DNA of 64,000 nucleotides from Flavisolibacter longurius (GTDB lineage: Bacteria; Bacteroidota; Bacteroidia; Chitinophagales; Chitinophagaceae). Numbering within the stretch: position 1 is the stretch's first letter; every line of letters begins with the position of its first letter. This document shows, one piece after another, positions 43,851-52,216 of this stretch. The stretch lies in NCBI GenBank assembly GCA_013327885.1, contig JABUMY010000016.1:1-64000 (forward strand). The letters run 5' to 3'. The translations under genes were made by a program, and so were the position numbers. The notes under the pieces are model-generated. The model ran no database searches. It was given only the letters and a program-made list of their open reading frames with translations, and was not told where the DNA came from.

Positions 43851-43935
43851 TGTTTAATAAAAATATACTCATAGTTAAACAAAAATTTTGCTGGTATGTA
43901 TTAATGTTTAACTTTGAATACGTAAAAATTAAACA
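43851..43935 (+). promoter_or_regulatory. crt operon promoter with two TGTTTAA-N17-TTAAACA operators
   Basis: The inverted pair TGTTTAA (43851-43857) and TTAAACA (43875-43881) is repeated with the same 17-bp spacing at 43905-43911 and 43929-43935. The promoter is TTTG (43887-43890), then TAACTTTG (43909-43916), which overlaps the second operator. A CarH-like repressor bound to both would block RNA polymerase. Confidence 0.75.
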
Positions 43936-43937
43936 AA

Positions 43938-44417
43938 ATGAGTACGCAGGAATTTAATAGCTTGGTATTAAACAACGCCGACGGCCTCAGGCCCTTCGCT
44001 ATCACCCTTGCCAAAGACTATGAAGTAGCCAAAGACCTTTGCCAGGAAACCCTGTGCAAAGCCTTTACTTACCGTGAGAAGTACGAACCGGGAACCAACA
44101 TCAAAGCCTGGTTGTTCACTATTATGCGCAACATTTTTATTAACGATTACCGCCGCAATGGCCGCAAAAAAGTGGTGATGGACGTAGTAAAATCTTCCGT
44201 AACGCCACACGCCTTATCTCCGGAAACCAAGGTGCGGCTCAAAGAAATTAATTCGTCCATTCACCATTTACCCGCTATCTTTAAAAGTGCCTGCCTGTTG
44301 TATCTCCATGGTTACAAATACCATGAGATCGCACTGGCCCTTAACGAACCCTTGGGAACCATTAAAAGTCGCATCCACTTTGCGAAGAAAATGTTGCAAA
44401 AACAGGTAGACAGGTGA
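43938..44417 (+). CDS. ECF-type RNA polymerase sigma factor
   Basis: This 159-residue sigma-70 family protein has region 2 (AKDYEVAKDLCQETLCKAFTY, about 25-45) with AWLFTIMRNIFINDYRR. Region 4 is FKSACLLYLHGYKYHEIALALNEPLGTIKSRIHFAKKML. No anti-sigma gene follows. Its stop overlaps the crtI start by 3 bp, so it is the first gene of the carotenoid operon, directly downstream of the operators. It may amplify the light response. Confidence 0.93.
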   Translation: MSTQEFNSLVLNNADGLRPFAITLAKDYEVAKDLCQETLCKAFTYREKYEPGTNIKAWLFTIMRNIFINDYRRNGRKKVVMDVVKSSVTPHALSPETKVRLKEINSSIHHLPAIFKSACLLYLHGYKYHEIALALNEPLGTIKSRIHFAKKMLQKQVDR

Positions 44418-45889
44418 AGAAATCAGTCGTCATTATCGGTGCCGGTTTCGCGGGGCTTTCCGCCGCAGCTTTCATGGCCAAAAGTGGCTGGAAGGTAACC
44501 GTTGTGGAGAAGAATGCCACAGCAGGCGGTCGTGCCCAGCAATTGGTGGCCGATGGATTCACCTTCGACATGGGCCCAAGCTGGTACTGGATGCCCGATG
44601 TGTTTGAACGTTTCTTCAACCAGTTTGGCCGCTCCGTTTCCGACTATTATTCCCTTACCCGCATTGATCCCTCGTATCGTGTGTTTTGGCAGGATGAGCA
44701 CCTGGATGTGCCGGCAGACTACGAGGAATTAAAAGCCGCTTTCGAAAACATTGAGCCGGGCAGCGGCACAAAGCTGGATAAATACCTCGCAGAAGCCAAT
44801 GTAAAATACCGCATCGGTATGCAGGACCTGGTGTACAAACCGGGCCAATCCATGGCTGAGTTTTTGGATTGGACCGTGATCCGAAACGTTTTTAAACTGG
44901 ATGTCTTTACTTCTATCAAGTCGCATGTGGCCAAGCATTTTCAGAGCGAAAAGCTGCGGCAGTTGATGGAATTCCCGGTGCTTTTTTTGGGTGCGCTACC
45001 CAAGAACACACCGGCCCTTTACAGCCTGATGAACTATGCCGACATAATGGGCGGTACCTGGTATCCCGATGGCGGCATGTTCAGCATTGTAAAAGCCATG
45101 CAAAGCCTGGCCGAAGAGCTGGGCGTGGTCTTTCATTTTGGCGAAGCCGCTGAGGAAATTGTGATCGAGAAGGGGGCTGCCAAAAAATTACGAACAACAA
45201 AAAGCGAATACACGGCCGATGCCATCATCAGCGGAGCCGATTATCAGTTTACCGAATCGGCGCTTTTGCCACAGGCTTACCGTACCTATTCGGATACCTA
45301 TTGGGACAAAAAAGTGCTGGCGCCATCCTGCCTGCTTTATTATATAGGATTGAACCGTCCTTTAAACAATATCTTACACCACAACCTGTTTTTTGATGTG
45401 CCGTTCGACGAGCATGCCGACCAGATCTACACCAACCCGGCATGGCCGAAAGAGCCGCTTTTTTACCTGAATGTTCCTTCCAAAACCGACCCCTCCTGTG
45501 CGCCTCCCGGTTGCGAAAACCTGATGGTGCTGATACCCGTGGCCTCGGGCCTGGCAGATGACACAGAAGAAAAAAGGGATTATTACTTTCAGAAAATAGT
45601 GCAGCGGCTGGAAGGCTACACCGGGCAAAGACTGGCAGATGCCATCATCTTTAAAAAGACCTTTTCCGTTTCGGATTTTATACAGGAATACAATTCGTAC
45701 AAGGGCAATGCGTACGGACTGGCCAATACCCTTTTGCAAACCGCCATCTTTAAGCCATCGTGCCGGAGTAAAAAAGTAGCCAATCTTTTTTATACAGGCC
45801 AGTTCACCGTTCCCGGACCAGGCGTCCCACCCAGCCTGATCAGTGGGGAAGTGGTGTCGCGTCAATTGATTCAATCGTTTAAAGAATAG
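44414..45889 (+). CDS. crtI: phytoene desaturase
   Basis: CrtI introduces double bonds into phytoene to give lycopene or a related polyene, at the membrane, using FAD. The 491-residue protein starts with the FAD motif VIIGAGFAGLSAAAFMAKSGW and EKNATAGGRAQ. It ends with the bacterial-type GPGVPPSLISGEVVSR. The start is GTG, overlapping the sigma-factor stop as GTGA. It is 4 bp before crtB. Confidence 0.95.
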   Translation: MKKSVVIIGAGFAGLSAAAFMAKSGWKVTVVEKNATAGGRAQQLVADGFTFDMGPSWYWMPDVFERFFNQFGRSVSDYYSLTRIDPSYRVFWQDEHLDVPADYEELKAAFENIEPGSGTKLDKYLAEANVKYRIGMQDLVYKPGQSMAEFLDWTVIRNVFKLDVFTSIKSHVAKHFQSEKLRQLMEFPVLFLGALPKNTPALYSLMNYADIMGGTWYPDGGMFSIVKAMQSLAEELGVVFHFGEAAEEIVIEKGAAKKLRTTKSEYTADAIISGADYQFTESALLPQAYRTYSDTYWDKKVLAPSCLLYYIGLNRPLNNILHHNLFFDVPFDEHADQIYTNPAWPKEPLFYLNVPSKTDPSCAPPGCENLMVLIPVASGLADDTEEKRDYYFQKIVQRLEGYTGQRLADAIIFKKTFSVSDFIQEYNSYKGNAYGLANTLLQTAIFKPSCRSKKVANLFYTGQFTVPGPGVPPSLISGEVVSRQLIQSFKE

Positions 45890-45893
45890 GAAT

Positions 45894-46736
45894 ATGACGG
45901 TAGATTTATTTCACAAGGTTAGTCACGAGTGCAGCCGCAGCGTTACTATCCGGTACAGCACTTCGTTTTCATCGGCCATTAAGCTGCTGCACCGCGACCT
46001 GCGGCAACCCATCTTCAATATTTATGGCTTTGTGCGGCTTGCCGATGAAATTGTGGACACCTTTCACGAGCACGACAAGCAGGAACTGTTGCAGCAGTTT
46101 AAAAAAGAAACGTTTGACGCCATTGCCCGGAGCATTAGTCTCAACCCTATTCTCAACAGCTTTCAGCAAACTGTCAATGATTTTAAGATCGATCACCACC
46201 TGATCCATGCCTTTTTCAGCAGCATGGAAAGTGACCTCACCCAAAACCAGTACGACCGCCAGGGCTACGAAGAATATATCTACGGTTCCGCCGAGGTAGT
46301 AGGGCTGATGTGCCTTTATGTTTTTTGCGAGGGTAATACGGCGGAGTACCAGCGCCTCAAACAACCGGCGCAGGCTCTGGGCGCAGCTTTTCAAAAAGTT
46401 AACTTTTTACGGGATATCAAAGCCGATTTTGTGGACCTTTCCCGGATTTATTTCCCCGGCTGCGATTTTCACAACTTTACCGAACAGGATAAGCAGCAGA
46501 TACAAGCTGACATTGAAAGCGATTTCCGCGAAGCCTACAAAGGTATCCTCGGCCTGCCCATCAAAGCAAAATTTGGTGTGTATGTTGCCTACAAATATTA
46601 TTATTCGCTTTTCAAAAAAATTAAGCGCATTGAGCCGCGCTATATCTTGCAGACGCGAATCCGGATCCCGAACTATCACAAGGCCTATATCGTGATCAGG
46701 GCCGGTGTTAAAAACAGGTTGAACTTACTTTCATGA
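45894..46736 (+). CDS. crtB: phytoene synthase
   Basis: CrtB condenses two geranylgeranyl diphosphates into phytoene. The 280-residue protein has the first Asp motif in RLADEIVDTFHEHD and the second in FLRDIKADFVDLSRIYFPG, both needed for Mg2+ diphosphate binding. Length is normal. The stop overlaps the idi start as ATGA, so expression is coupled. Confidence 0.95.
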   Translation: MTVDLFHKVSHECSRSVTIRYSTSFSSAIKLLHRDLRQPIFNIYGFVRLADEIVDTFHEHDKQELLQQFKKETFDAIARSISLNPILNSFQQTVNDFKIDHHLIHAFFSSMESDLTQNQYDRQGYEEYIYGSAEVVGLMCLYVFCEGNTAEYQRLKQPAQALGAAFQKVNFLRDIKADFVDLSRIYFPGCDFHNFTEQDKQQIQADIESDFREAYKGILGLPIKAKFGVYVAYKYYYSLFKKIKRIEPRYILQTRIRIPNYHKAYIVIRAGVKNRLNLLS

Positions 46737-47305
46737 ATCCAAACGAAGTGATATTGGTGACTCCTGCAGACGAAGCCATTGGCGTGATGGAAAAAATGGA
46801 GGCGCACCAGAAAGGGGTGCTGCACCGGGCTTTTTCTGTTTTTCTTTTTGACAAAAGCGGACGTATGCTGCTGCAGCAGCGGGCTGGTCAAAAATACCAT
46901 GGCGCTTACCTTTGGACCAATGCCTGCTGCAGTCACCCCATGCAGGGCGAAACAGTAGAAGCGGCTGCGCAACGCAGGCTGATGGAGGAACTGGGTTTTG
47001 AAACACCGCTGGAAAAGATCTTTGCTTTTGAATACAGGGCTACGGTTGAAAACAACCTGATTGAACATGAATACGACCACGTATTTGCCGGCGAATACGA
47101 AGGTCCCGTTCAACTGAACCCTGAAGAGGTTTGTAACATTGCATATGAAGAGCTGGCTGCCATCAAACAGCAGTTGGAAGAAAACCCGGAAAAGTTTACC
47201 TCCTGGTTTCGCATTGCCTTTCCGCAGATAGAAGCCTGGTGGAAAGAGCAGTATACTTCGGGCAAACAGCCCGTGGACGCAATTGGTGAACAAGAAAAAC
47301 ATTGA
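46733..47305 (+). CDS. idi: isopentenyl-diphosphate delta-isomerase (type I)
   Basis: Idi interconverts IPP and DMAPP, feeding carotenoid synthesis. The 190-residue Nudix protein has the active-site Cys in WTNACCSHP, the Nudix box in VEAAAQRRLMEELGFE, and the Glu pair in HEYDHVFAGEYEGP. It overlaps crtB by 4 bp. Such placement in a crt operon is common in Bacteroidota. Confidence 0.95.
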   Translation: MNPNEVILVTPADEAIGVMEKMEAHQKGVLHRAFSVFLFDKSGRMLLQQRAGQKYHGAYLWTNACCSHPMQGETVEAAAQRRLMEELGFETPLEKIFAFEYRATVENNLIEHEYDHVFAGEYEGPVQLNPEEVCNIAYEELAAIKQQLEENPEKFTSWFRIAFPQIEAWWKEQYTSGKQPVDAIGEQEKH

Positions 47306-47307
47306 CC

Positions 47308-47808
47308 ATGAACACCGTGTTTTATATTTTGATCTTGCTGGGAACGTTTTTAGTGATGGAAGGCATTACGTGGTTGACGCACCGTTATGTCATGCACGGG
47401 TTTTTATGGTCGCTGCACCGCGATCATCACCAGAAAGAACCCGGCTTTTTTGAAAAGAACGACTGGTTCTTTGTCATTTTTGCCGTGCCCAGTATTTTCC
47501 TTATTGCTTATGGAACCTATACACCGGTGTGGTGGATGCAGGCCATTGGCTTTGGCATTATGCTTTATGGCGCCGCTTATTTCCTGGTGCACGATGTGAT
47601 CATACACCAGCGGTTTAAGTGGTTCAGTCGCAGCAACAGCACCTATGTGCGGGCCATTCGCTGGGCACATAAAATGCACCACAAGCACCTCGACAGGCAC
47701 CAGGGCGAAAGCTTTGGCATGCTGCTCGTGCACAAAAAATACTGGGATAAAGTGCGCCGCGACCGCAAACTAATGGCCGGCAAGAAAGTGGCGTATGCGC
47801 CGGAGTAA
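47308..47808 (+). CDS. crtZ: beta-carotene hydroxylase
   Basis: CrtZ adds hydroxyl groups to the beta-ionone rings, giving zeaxanthin. The 166-residue membrane di-iron enzyme has the full His cluster: HRYVMHG, HRDHH, HDVIIHQRF and HKMHHKHLDRHQGESFG. I use ATG 47308; a TTG two codons earlier overlaps the idi stop. Its substrate requires a lycopene cyclase, which is not in the window. Confidence 0.93.
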   Translation: MNTVFYILILLGTFLVMEGITWLTHRYVMHGFLWSLHRDHHQKEPGFFEKNDWFFVIFAVPSIFLIAYGTYTPVWWMQAIGFGIMLYGAAYFLVHDVIIHQRFKWFSRSNSTYVRAIRWAHKMHHKHLDRHQGESFGMLLVHKKYWDKVRRDRKLMAGKKVAYAPE

Positions 47809-47897
47809 GGCCCCCTGTCCCCCGGTGGGGGAACTTAGGTCACTAAAACTTTTCTACCTACAACTTTTCCCTTAATAGGATCATTTTATCAATTAAT

Positions 47898-47926
47898 AAT
47901 GCCTGTCGATGATGACGGGCATTTTT
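47898..47926 (+). terminator. intrinsic terminator of the crt operon
   Basis: AATGCCTGTC (47898-47907) and GACGGGCATT (47914-47923) form a 10-bp stem with one G-U and a 6-nt loop, followed by TTTCTTTTT. It lies 90 bp after crtZ. A near-identical hairpin occurs at 57871. Confidence 0.8.
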
Positions 47927-47951
47927 CTTTTTGTTACCGGCTGCGGGGTTG

Positions 47952-48004
47952 CTATTGAGCGTCCCTTGCGTCGCACACTTGTACTGAAGGAATGTTATTC
48001 AGCA
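47952..48004 (+). repeat. diverged copy of the TTGCGTCGCAC dispersed repeat
   Basis: The sequence from CTATTGAGCGTC to TTCAGCA matches 16261-16314 in order with scattered changes, including TTGCGTCGCACACTTGTACT. The right inverted end of the element is missing here. Confidence 0.65.
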
Positions 48005-48453
48005 ATAAAAAACATTTTGCAGTAGGAAATGTCAGCGGATAAAAAGGAAAGATCGACCTACGTTCCCCCACCGGGGGGACAGGGGGCCAAATAAAGAATC
48101 CCCTGTAGAAACAGAGGACGTTGATTAGGACATTGCATACCCGGTTATGGCAATCGGGAAGCCTCTTTAATATTTTTTTCGGCAGTAAATCGGTTTTGGA
48201 AAGAAAAAATGGGTTTGAAAAAAAAGTGCCCCGCTAAGAATAGCAGGGCTTCACCCTTAACCATACGAAACCAAGTTCTTGAATATTTTTAATCGGTCGA
48301 TGTTGTGTTTCGATTGACAATGTAAAAATAGCTGGACCTGACTTTCTTTCGATGGCCTTTCGGCGAAACCCAATAATCTATCGGCTCAAATAACAGACGT
48401 ATCGCCAAACAATAAAGTTGGCTCTAAAAGCCGGCCGGCCAATGAAGGTTTTG

Positions 48454-50670
48454 TTAAACCGCTTCCCGGCGCAAAAGGTCTTCCACCTCTGCACTGGCTT
48501 TTTCGCAATAGGATTTTACATGTTCCAGATCAACTGAAAAATTGGCCTTTTCGCCTTTGATGGCGTCTTTTTCCATCCGGTCGAGGTAGGGGTGAAGGTC
48601 ATCGGAAAGACCCACATAGCCAACGGTTGATTTCAGGCTGTGCGCAATTTGCTTGACGGCCTCAAAATCGGTGACTTGTATTGCTTTTTCCAGTTGGGCC
48701 AGCTCTTCTGGCACCTGAAGGAGGAATTGCTCGAGGATCTGCTTTTCAAACTCTTTGTTGCCGCCTGACAGTTCGGAGAGGTAAGCAAGATCAATATAGC
48801 CGGAACGGTGGCTTTCGGTGGTTTCCGCCACCGGTTCAGCCGGCTCCAGGCTTTGCGCATACTGACCGATCATGTTGTAAAGAATGGTTTCTTTAATGGG
48901 TTTTGATACATAATCGTTCATGCCCATTTGCATGCATTTTTCTTTTTCACCAGCCATGGCATGTGCCGTCATGGCCAGGATAGGAATATTGCTTTGCAAC
49001 TCGTTGCGGATAATGCTGGTAGCCGTATAGCCATCCATTCCCGGCATCTGTATATCCATCAGCACAATGGAGTAGGAGCGTTTCCGCAGTTCTTCCACCG
49101 CTTCGCTTCCGTTATTTACCAGCACAAAGTCAATGTTCCAGCTGCGCATCAGGTGCGAAATAAGCTGCTGGTTCATGGGATTGTCTTCTGCAATCAGCAC
49201 GGAGATCATTTCCAGCGGTACCGCTTCTTCCTGTGCCGAAAGGGCTGCTGCGTAAAGCTGGTTCAGGTCAGGTACCTTGTAGCTAAGTTCTACCGTAAAA
49301 ACCGATCCTTTGCCCTGTTTGCTTTCGAGGCGGATGTCACCGTTTTGAAGGGAAACCAGTTGCTTTACAATGGCGAGGCCCAGGCCTGTGCCTCCAAAAC
49401 GACGGGTGGTTTCCGTATCGGCCTGCTGAAACCGCTCAAAAATGGCCTGTTGCTTTTCTTCCGAAATGCCAATGCCCGTATCGCTGATGGTGATCTGCAG
49501 GCGTGCTTCCGTTTCTGTCTGGTGAAGGGCCTGTACCGAAACGGTGATCTCTCCTTTTTCGGTAAACTTAACCGCGTTGCTGATCAGGTTTACCAGGATC
49601 TGTGTCAGCCGCACGGCATCTCCCGACAACACATCCGGAACATTGGGGTCGATTTTGATGGAAAAGCCGAGGTTTTTTTCTTTTAGTTTTTCGCTGAACA
49701 TAGCGCCAACAGAACTCAGTAAACTGTGCAGGCTGAAACGGGTTTCTTCCAGCGACATCATACCCGCCTCAATTTTAGAAAGGTCCAGGATGTCGTTTAC
49801 AAGGGCCAGCAGGTTTTCGCCGGCCGAATGAATGTTTTGTACATACTGCCGTTGCTCATTGTTCAACTGGGTACGGCGCAGCAGGTTGGTAAAACCCAGG
49901 ATGGCATTCATCGGCGTCCGTATCTCGTGGCTCATATTGGCCAGGAACTGTTCTTTCATGCTTGCCAATTCCTTGCTTTTGCGCTCCGATTCGTTTAGCA
50001 GGGTGATCATTTTTTGCTGTTGCCGTCCCTGGTTCAGCATATACCAGAAAGCTGCCACCACGGCCACCAGCGCTATAAAGCCAAGACCAAATCCCCAAAG
50101 GCGGGTGGTATAGCCTGTTTTTTCAATGGAGCCCGTAATGTTGCGCAACTCTGCCTGGCGGTTGGCATTGAGGGCAATGATAATGTCCTCTATGCTGTCG
50201 CGAAGGTTGCGGCCCTTCCCGGTATTGATAATGCGTTGGGCTTCGCTAATGTCCTTGTTGTGAAAGGCCTCGATAATGGCCTGGCTGAAATTGATCTTTC
50301 GGTTCACCAGTGCATACAGCTTGCGGTATTCGGGGGCAAGCTGTATGGAGTCGGAAGCGGATCTTAGTTTCTGCATCTGTTGCCGGATGCTGCTGATCTT
50401 TCCGTTTACGCCATCTACATAATTAATGTCGTTGGTGATAACAGCACCGCGGATATCGCTTTCCACGGTCAGGATGTCGCTTTGCAGTTTGCGCAGGTTG
50501 TTCTGCAACTGCATTTCGTTTATCAGGTTGGTGTTACCCGAAAGCAGGCGGGAAATGTTGTAGCCGGAGATGACCTGCAGGAATACAATAAATACAATTC
50601 CCAGCAGGAAGAGCCACATTATCCAGTATCGTACATCCGGCTTGCGCATGAAAGGCTGCCGAATATACAA
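48454..50670 (-). CDS. hybrid sensor histidine kinase with CHASE3-like, receiver and HPt domains
   Basis: This 738-residue protein has two membrane helices (about 15-36 and 191-212) flanking a CHASE3-like helical sensor. Then HisKA follows with His248 (ANMSHEIRTPMNA). HATPase has NAVKFTEKG, DTGIGIS and GGTGLGLAIV. A receiver domain (ISVLIAEDNPMNQ, phosphoacceptor Asp in VLMDIQMPGMDG) and an HPt domain (IAHSLKSTVGY) complete the phosphorelay. No partner regulator is adjacent. The start may be the ninth codon. A small membrane gene lies 11 bp upstream. Confidence 0.93.
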   Translation of the reverse strand: MYIRQPFMRKPDVRYWIMWLFLLGIVFIVFLQVISGYNISRLLSGNTNLINEMQLQNNLRKLQSDILTVESDIRGAVITNDINYVDGVNGKISSIRQQMQKLRSASDSIQLAPEYRKLYALVNRKINFSQAIIEAFHNKDISEAQRIINTGKGRNLRDSIEDIIIALNANRQAELRNITGSIEKTGYTTRLWGFGLGFIALVAVVAAFWYMLNQGRQQQKMITLLNESERKSKELASMKEQFLANMSHEIRTPMNAILGFTNLLRRTQLNNEQRQYVQNIHSAGENLLALVNDILDLSKIEAGMMSLEETRFSLHSLLSSVGAMFSEKLKEKNLGFSIKIDPNVPDVLSGDAVRLTQILVNLISNAVKFTEKGEITVSVQALHQTETEARLQITISDTGIGISEEKQQAIFERFQQADTETTRRFGGTGLGLAIVKQLVSLQNGDIRLESKQGKGSVFTVELSYKVPDLNQLYAAALSAQEEAVPLEMISVLIAEDNPMNQQLISHLMRSWNIDFVLVNNGSEAVEELRKRSYSIVLMDIQMPGMDGYTATSIIRNELQSNIPILAMTAHAMAGEKEKCMQMGMNDYVSKPIKETILYNMIGQYAQSLEPAEPVAETTESHRSGYIDLAYLSELSGGNKEFEKQILEQFLLQVPEELAQLEKAIQVTDFEAVKQIAHSLKSTVGYVGLSDDLHPYLDRMEKDAIKGEKANFSVDLEHVKSYCEKASAEVEDLLRREAV

Positions 50671-50681
50671 AATTCAATTTC

Positions 50682-50876
50682 TTATGAACCGGTTGGCCGT
50701 GAAGAAATTAAAGAATGTTTGAAAAAGCGGATAAGAAGGTAAAGACAGGTCACGGTAAGCAGCAGGCTCACGCCGATCACCCATATACGTTTTTGCGTGA
50801 TCAATTCGGTCAGGAAATAAAATTCCCCGATGATAAAAAACGAAAGCAATACGATAAATACAACAAATCGTTTCAT
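50682..50876 (-). CDS. small two-helix membrane protein
   Basis: A 64-residue protein beginning MKRFVVFIVLLSFFIIG, with a second helix WVIGVSLLLTVTCLYLLI and a basic tail. It is unrecognised. ATG 50876 is preferred over a longer frame whose first 37 residues lack any pattern. It ends 11 bp before the hybrid kinase gene, so the two are probably cotranscribed; a modulating role on the kinase is possible. Confidence 0.55.
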   Translation of the reverse strand: MKRFVVFIVLLSFFIIGEFYFLTELITQKRIWVIGVSLLLTVTCLYLLIRFFKHSLISSRPTGS

Positions 50877-51104
50877 GGTGTTAGTGGCAACAATTGCGGC
50901 AGCTGCTCTTTCCTTGTTTGGATTGCGGGTAGCGAATGGCTCTGATCGCAGTTTTATCACAGAATAGTAGTTTTGGTTGCAGTCCAATACAACAACTGCA
51001 AAGGGGTAACGGATTTGGGTAATTTACCTTTAACAGGAAAGATATTGGAGAGTACAGGGCGAAAATAGGCGGGCAATTTCCGTTGTTCTTAATTGTTAGG
51101 TTAA

Positions 51105-51128
51105 ACAAAAAAAGCCTTCGCCGAAGGC
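51105..51128 (-). terminator. intrinsic terminator downstream of the LytTR gene
   Basis: Read leftward, GCCTTCGG and CGAAGGC form a 7-bp stem with a minimal loop, followed by seven T and GTTT. It lies about 160 nt past the LytTR stop and prevents reading into the kinase region. Confidence 0.7.
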
Positions 51129-51148
51129 ATGATTTACCACGTTGAACG

Positions 51149-51188
51149 CTTATAAGTTTACAAGTTCACGGGTTCACGGGTTTACAAG
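51149..51188. repeat. 8-bp tandem repeat (TTCACGGG/TTTACAAG words), five units
   Basis: The units are CTTATAAG, TTTACAAG, TTCACGGG, TTCACGGG and TTTACAAG. The same word family occurs at 60107-60138. Confidence 0.75.
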
Positions 51189-51289
51189 TTGCTTAGAGGC
51201 TAACGTACAGCAAGCAGAAAGAAAACCTTTCAACGGTTTTACGTTTCACCTCTCTCGTTTTTCGTTTGACGTCTAACGTCTCCCGTCAA

Positions 51290-51985
51290 CTACAGCAGGT
51301 TCAAACGCTTGTTCAGGCTTGCCTTGTGGGTATCGGCAACGGGGATGGTTGTTTTGCCGATGGTGATTGTGCCTTCCTGGATAAAATCAATTTTGTTGAT
51401 GGCAACAATATAGCTGCGGTGCACCCGTAGGAATTTGCTGGGTGGCAGTTTTTCTTCAATGGATTTAAGCGTCGCATGCACCACGTGAAATTTTTGTGGT
51501 GTGTGCACTTTTACATAGTCGCCCATCGCTTCGAGGAAGAGGATGTCTTCGATGGAGATGCGCTTGAGCATGCCGTTGTCTTTGACAAACACAAAGCCCT
51601 GCTCTTCTATTTTTACTTCTTCTTTGTTGCTGTCGAGAGTTTCCTGTGCTTTTTCTACGGCCTGCAGCAGGCGTCCCTGCGAAACCGGTTTCACCAGGTA
51701 GTCTACCACGTTCAGTTCAAACGCTTCTACCGCGTAATCTTTTTTGGCCGTGGTGAAAATGATAAGGGGCTTTTTATGTCCCAGCTTTTTGATCAGGTCA
51801 ATGCCGCTGATGTCGGGCATTTCAATATCAAGGAAAAGCAGGTCGATTTGGCTGGCACCTAACTGGTTGTAGGCTTCCATGGCATTGGTACATTCGGCAA
51901 CGATTTCCAGCGACTGGATCTGGCTGACCAACTGTTTCAGCGCCATGCGGGCCATCTTGTTATCATCTACAATTAAACACTTCAT
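51290..51985 (-). CDS. LytTR-family response regulator
   Basis: This 231-residue regulator has an N-terminal receiver with Asp53 in LLFLDIEMPDISG. A C-terminal LytTR DNA-binding domain follows (FVKDNGMLKRISIEDILFLEAMGDYVKVH, then FLRVHRSYIVAINKI). The cognate LytS-type kinase is not next to it, so its signal is unknown. It is monocistronic by position, with a terminator downstream. Confidence 0.93.
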   Translation of the reverse strand: MKCLIVDDNKMARMALKQLVSQIQSLEIVAECTNAMEAYNQLGASQIDLLFLDIEMPDISGIDLIKKLGHKKPLIIFTTAKKDYAVEAFELNVVDYLVKPVSQGRLLQAVEKAQETLDSNKEEVKIEEQGFVFVKDNGMLKRISIEDILFLEAMGDYVKVHTPQKFHVVHATLKSIEEKLPPSKFLRVHRSYIVAINKIDFIQEGTITIGKTTIPVADTHKASLNKRLNLL

Positions 51986-52216
51986 AGCTAAGGGGTATGA
52001 ACAAATATAGGAAAGGAAGTGAAAAATGAAAAAAGTCTAATTTAAAAGCATAGACATTATAAATCATTGTTATGTAATTGAGTAGAAAGGTTATTTGTTC
52101 GCCGCTTTATCGGTGGAAGAAAATCGGGCATCTTCCTCTCCTTTTCCTAATTTCATTTTTTCCGGCAACAGCAAAGGAAAGAAGGCCATCCATTTGCACT
52201 AAAACCTGCACAACAG

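Larger units (their letters stand above)
47809..48088. repeat. inverted pair of the C-rich gene-end repeat
   Basis: The 26 bases at 47809-47834 and the 27 bases at 48062-48088 are inverse copies except for one extra G. The left copy begins one base after the crtZ stop. Related copies lie at 57965-57985 and, shorter, near 61911-61932. Confidence 0.75.
47809..48453. other. repeat-rich intergenic region after crtZ
   Basis: No gene is seen in 645 bp. It contains an inverted pair of the CCCCCTGTCCCCC repeat at its two sides, an intrinsic terminator and a diverged copy of the TTGCGTCGCAC element, each listed separately. The stretch from about 48090 to 48453 is AT-rich, with no supported gene. Confidence 0.6.
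50877..51289. other. intergenic region with terminator and tandem repeats
   Basis: No gene is seen. It contains the LytTR-gene terminator and an octamer tandem repeat. Near 51230-51283 there is a further run of related words (for example GACGTCTAACGTC) that looks like another degenerate short repeat. Confidence 0.5.

Noticed and set aside
51149-51188. Short repeat array considered as CRISPR
   Set aside because: Units are 8 bp without spacers and no cas gene is near.
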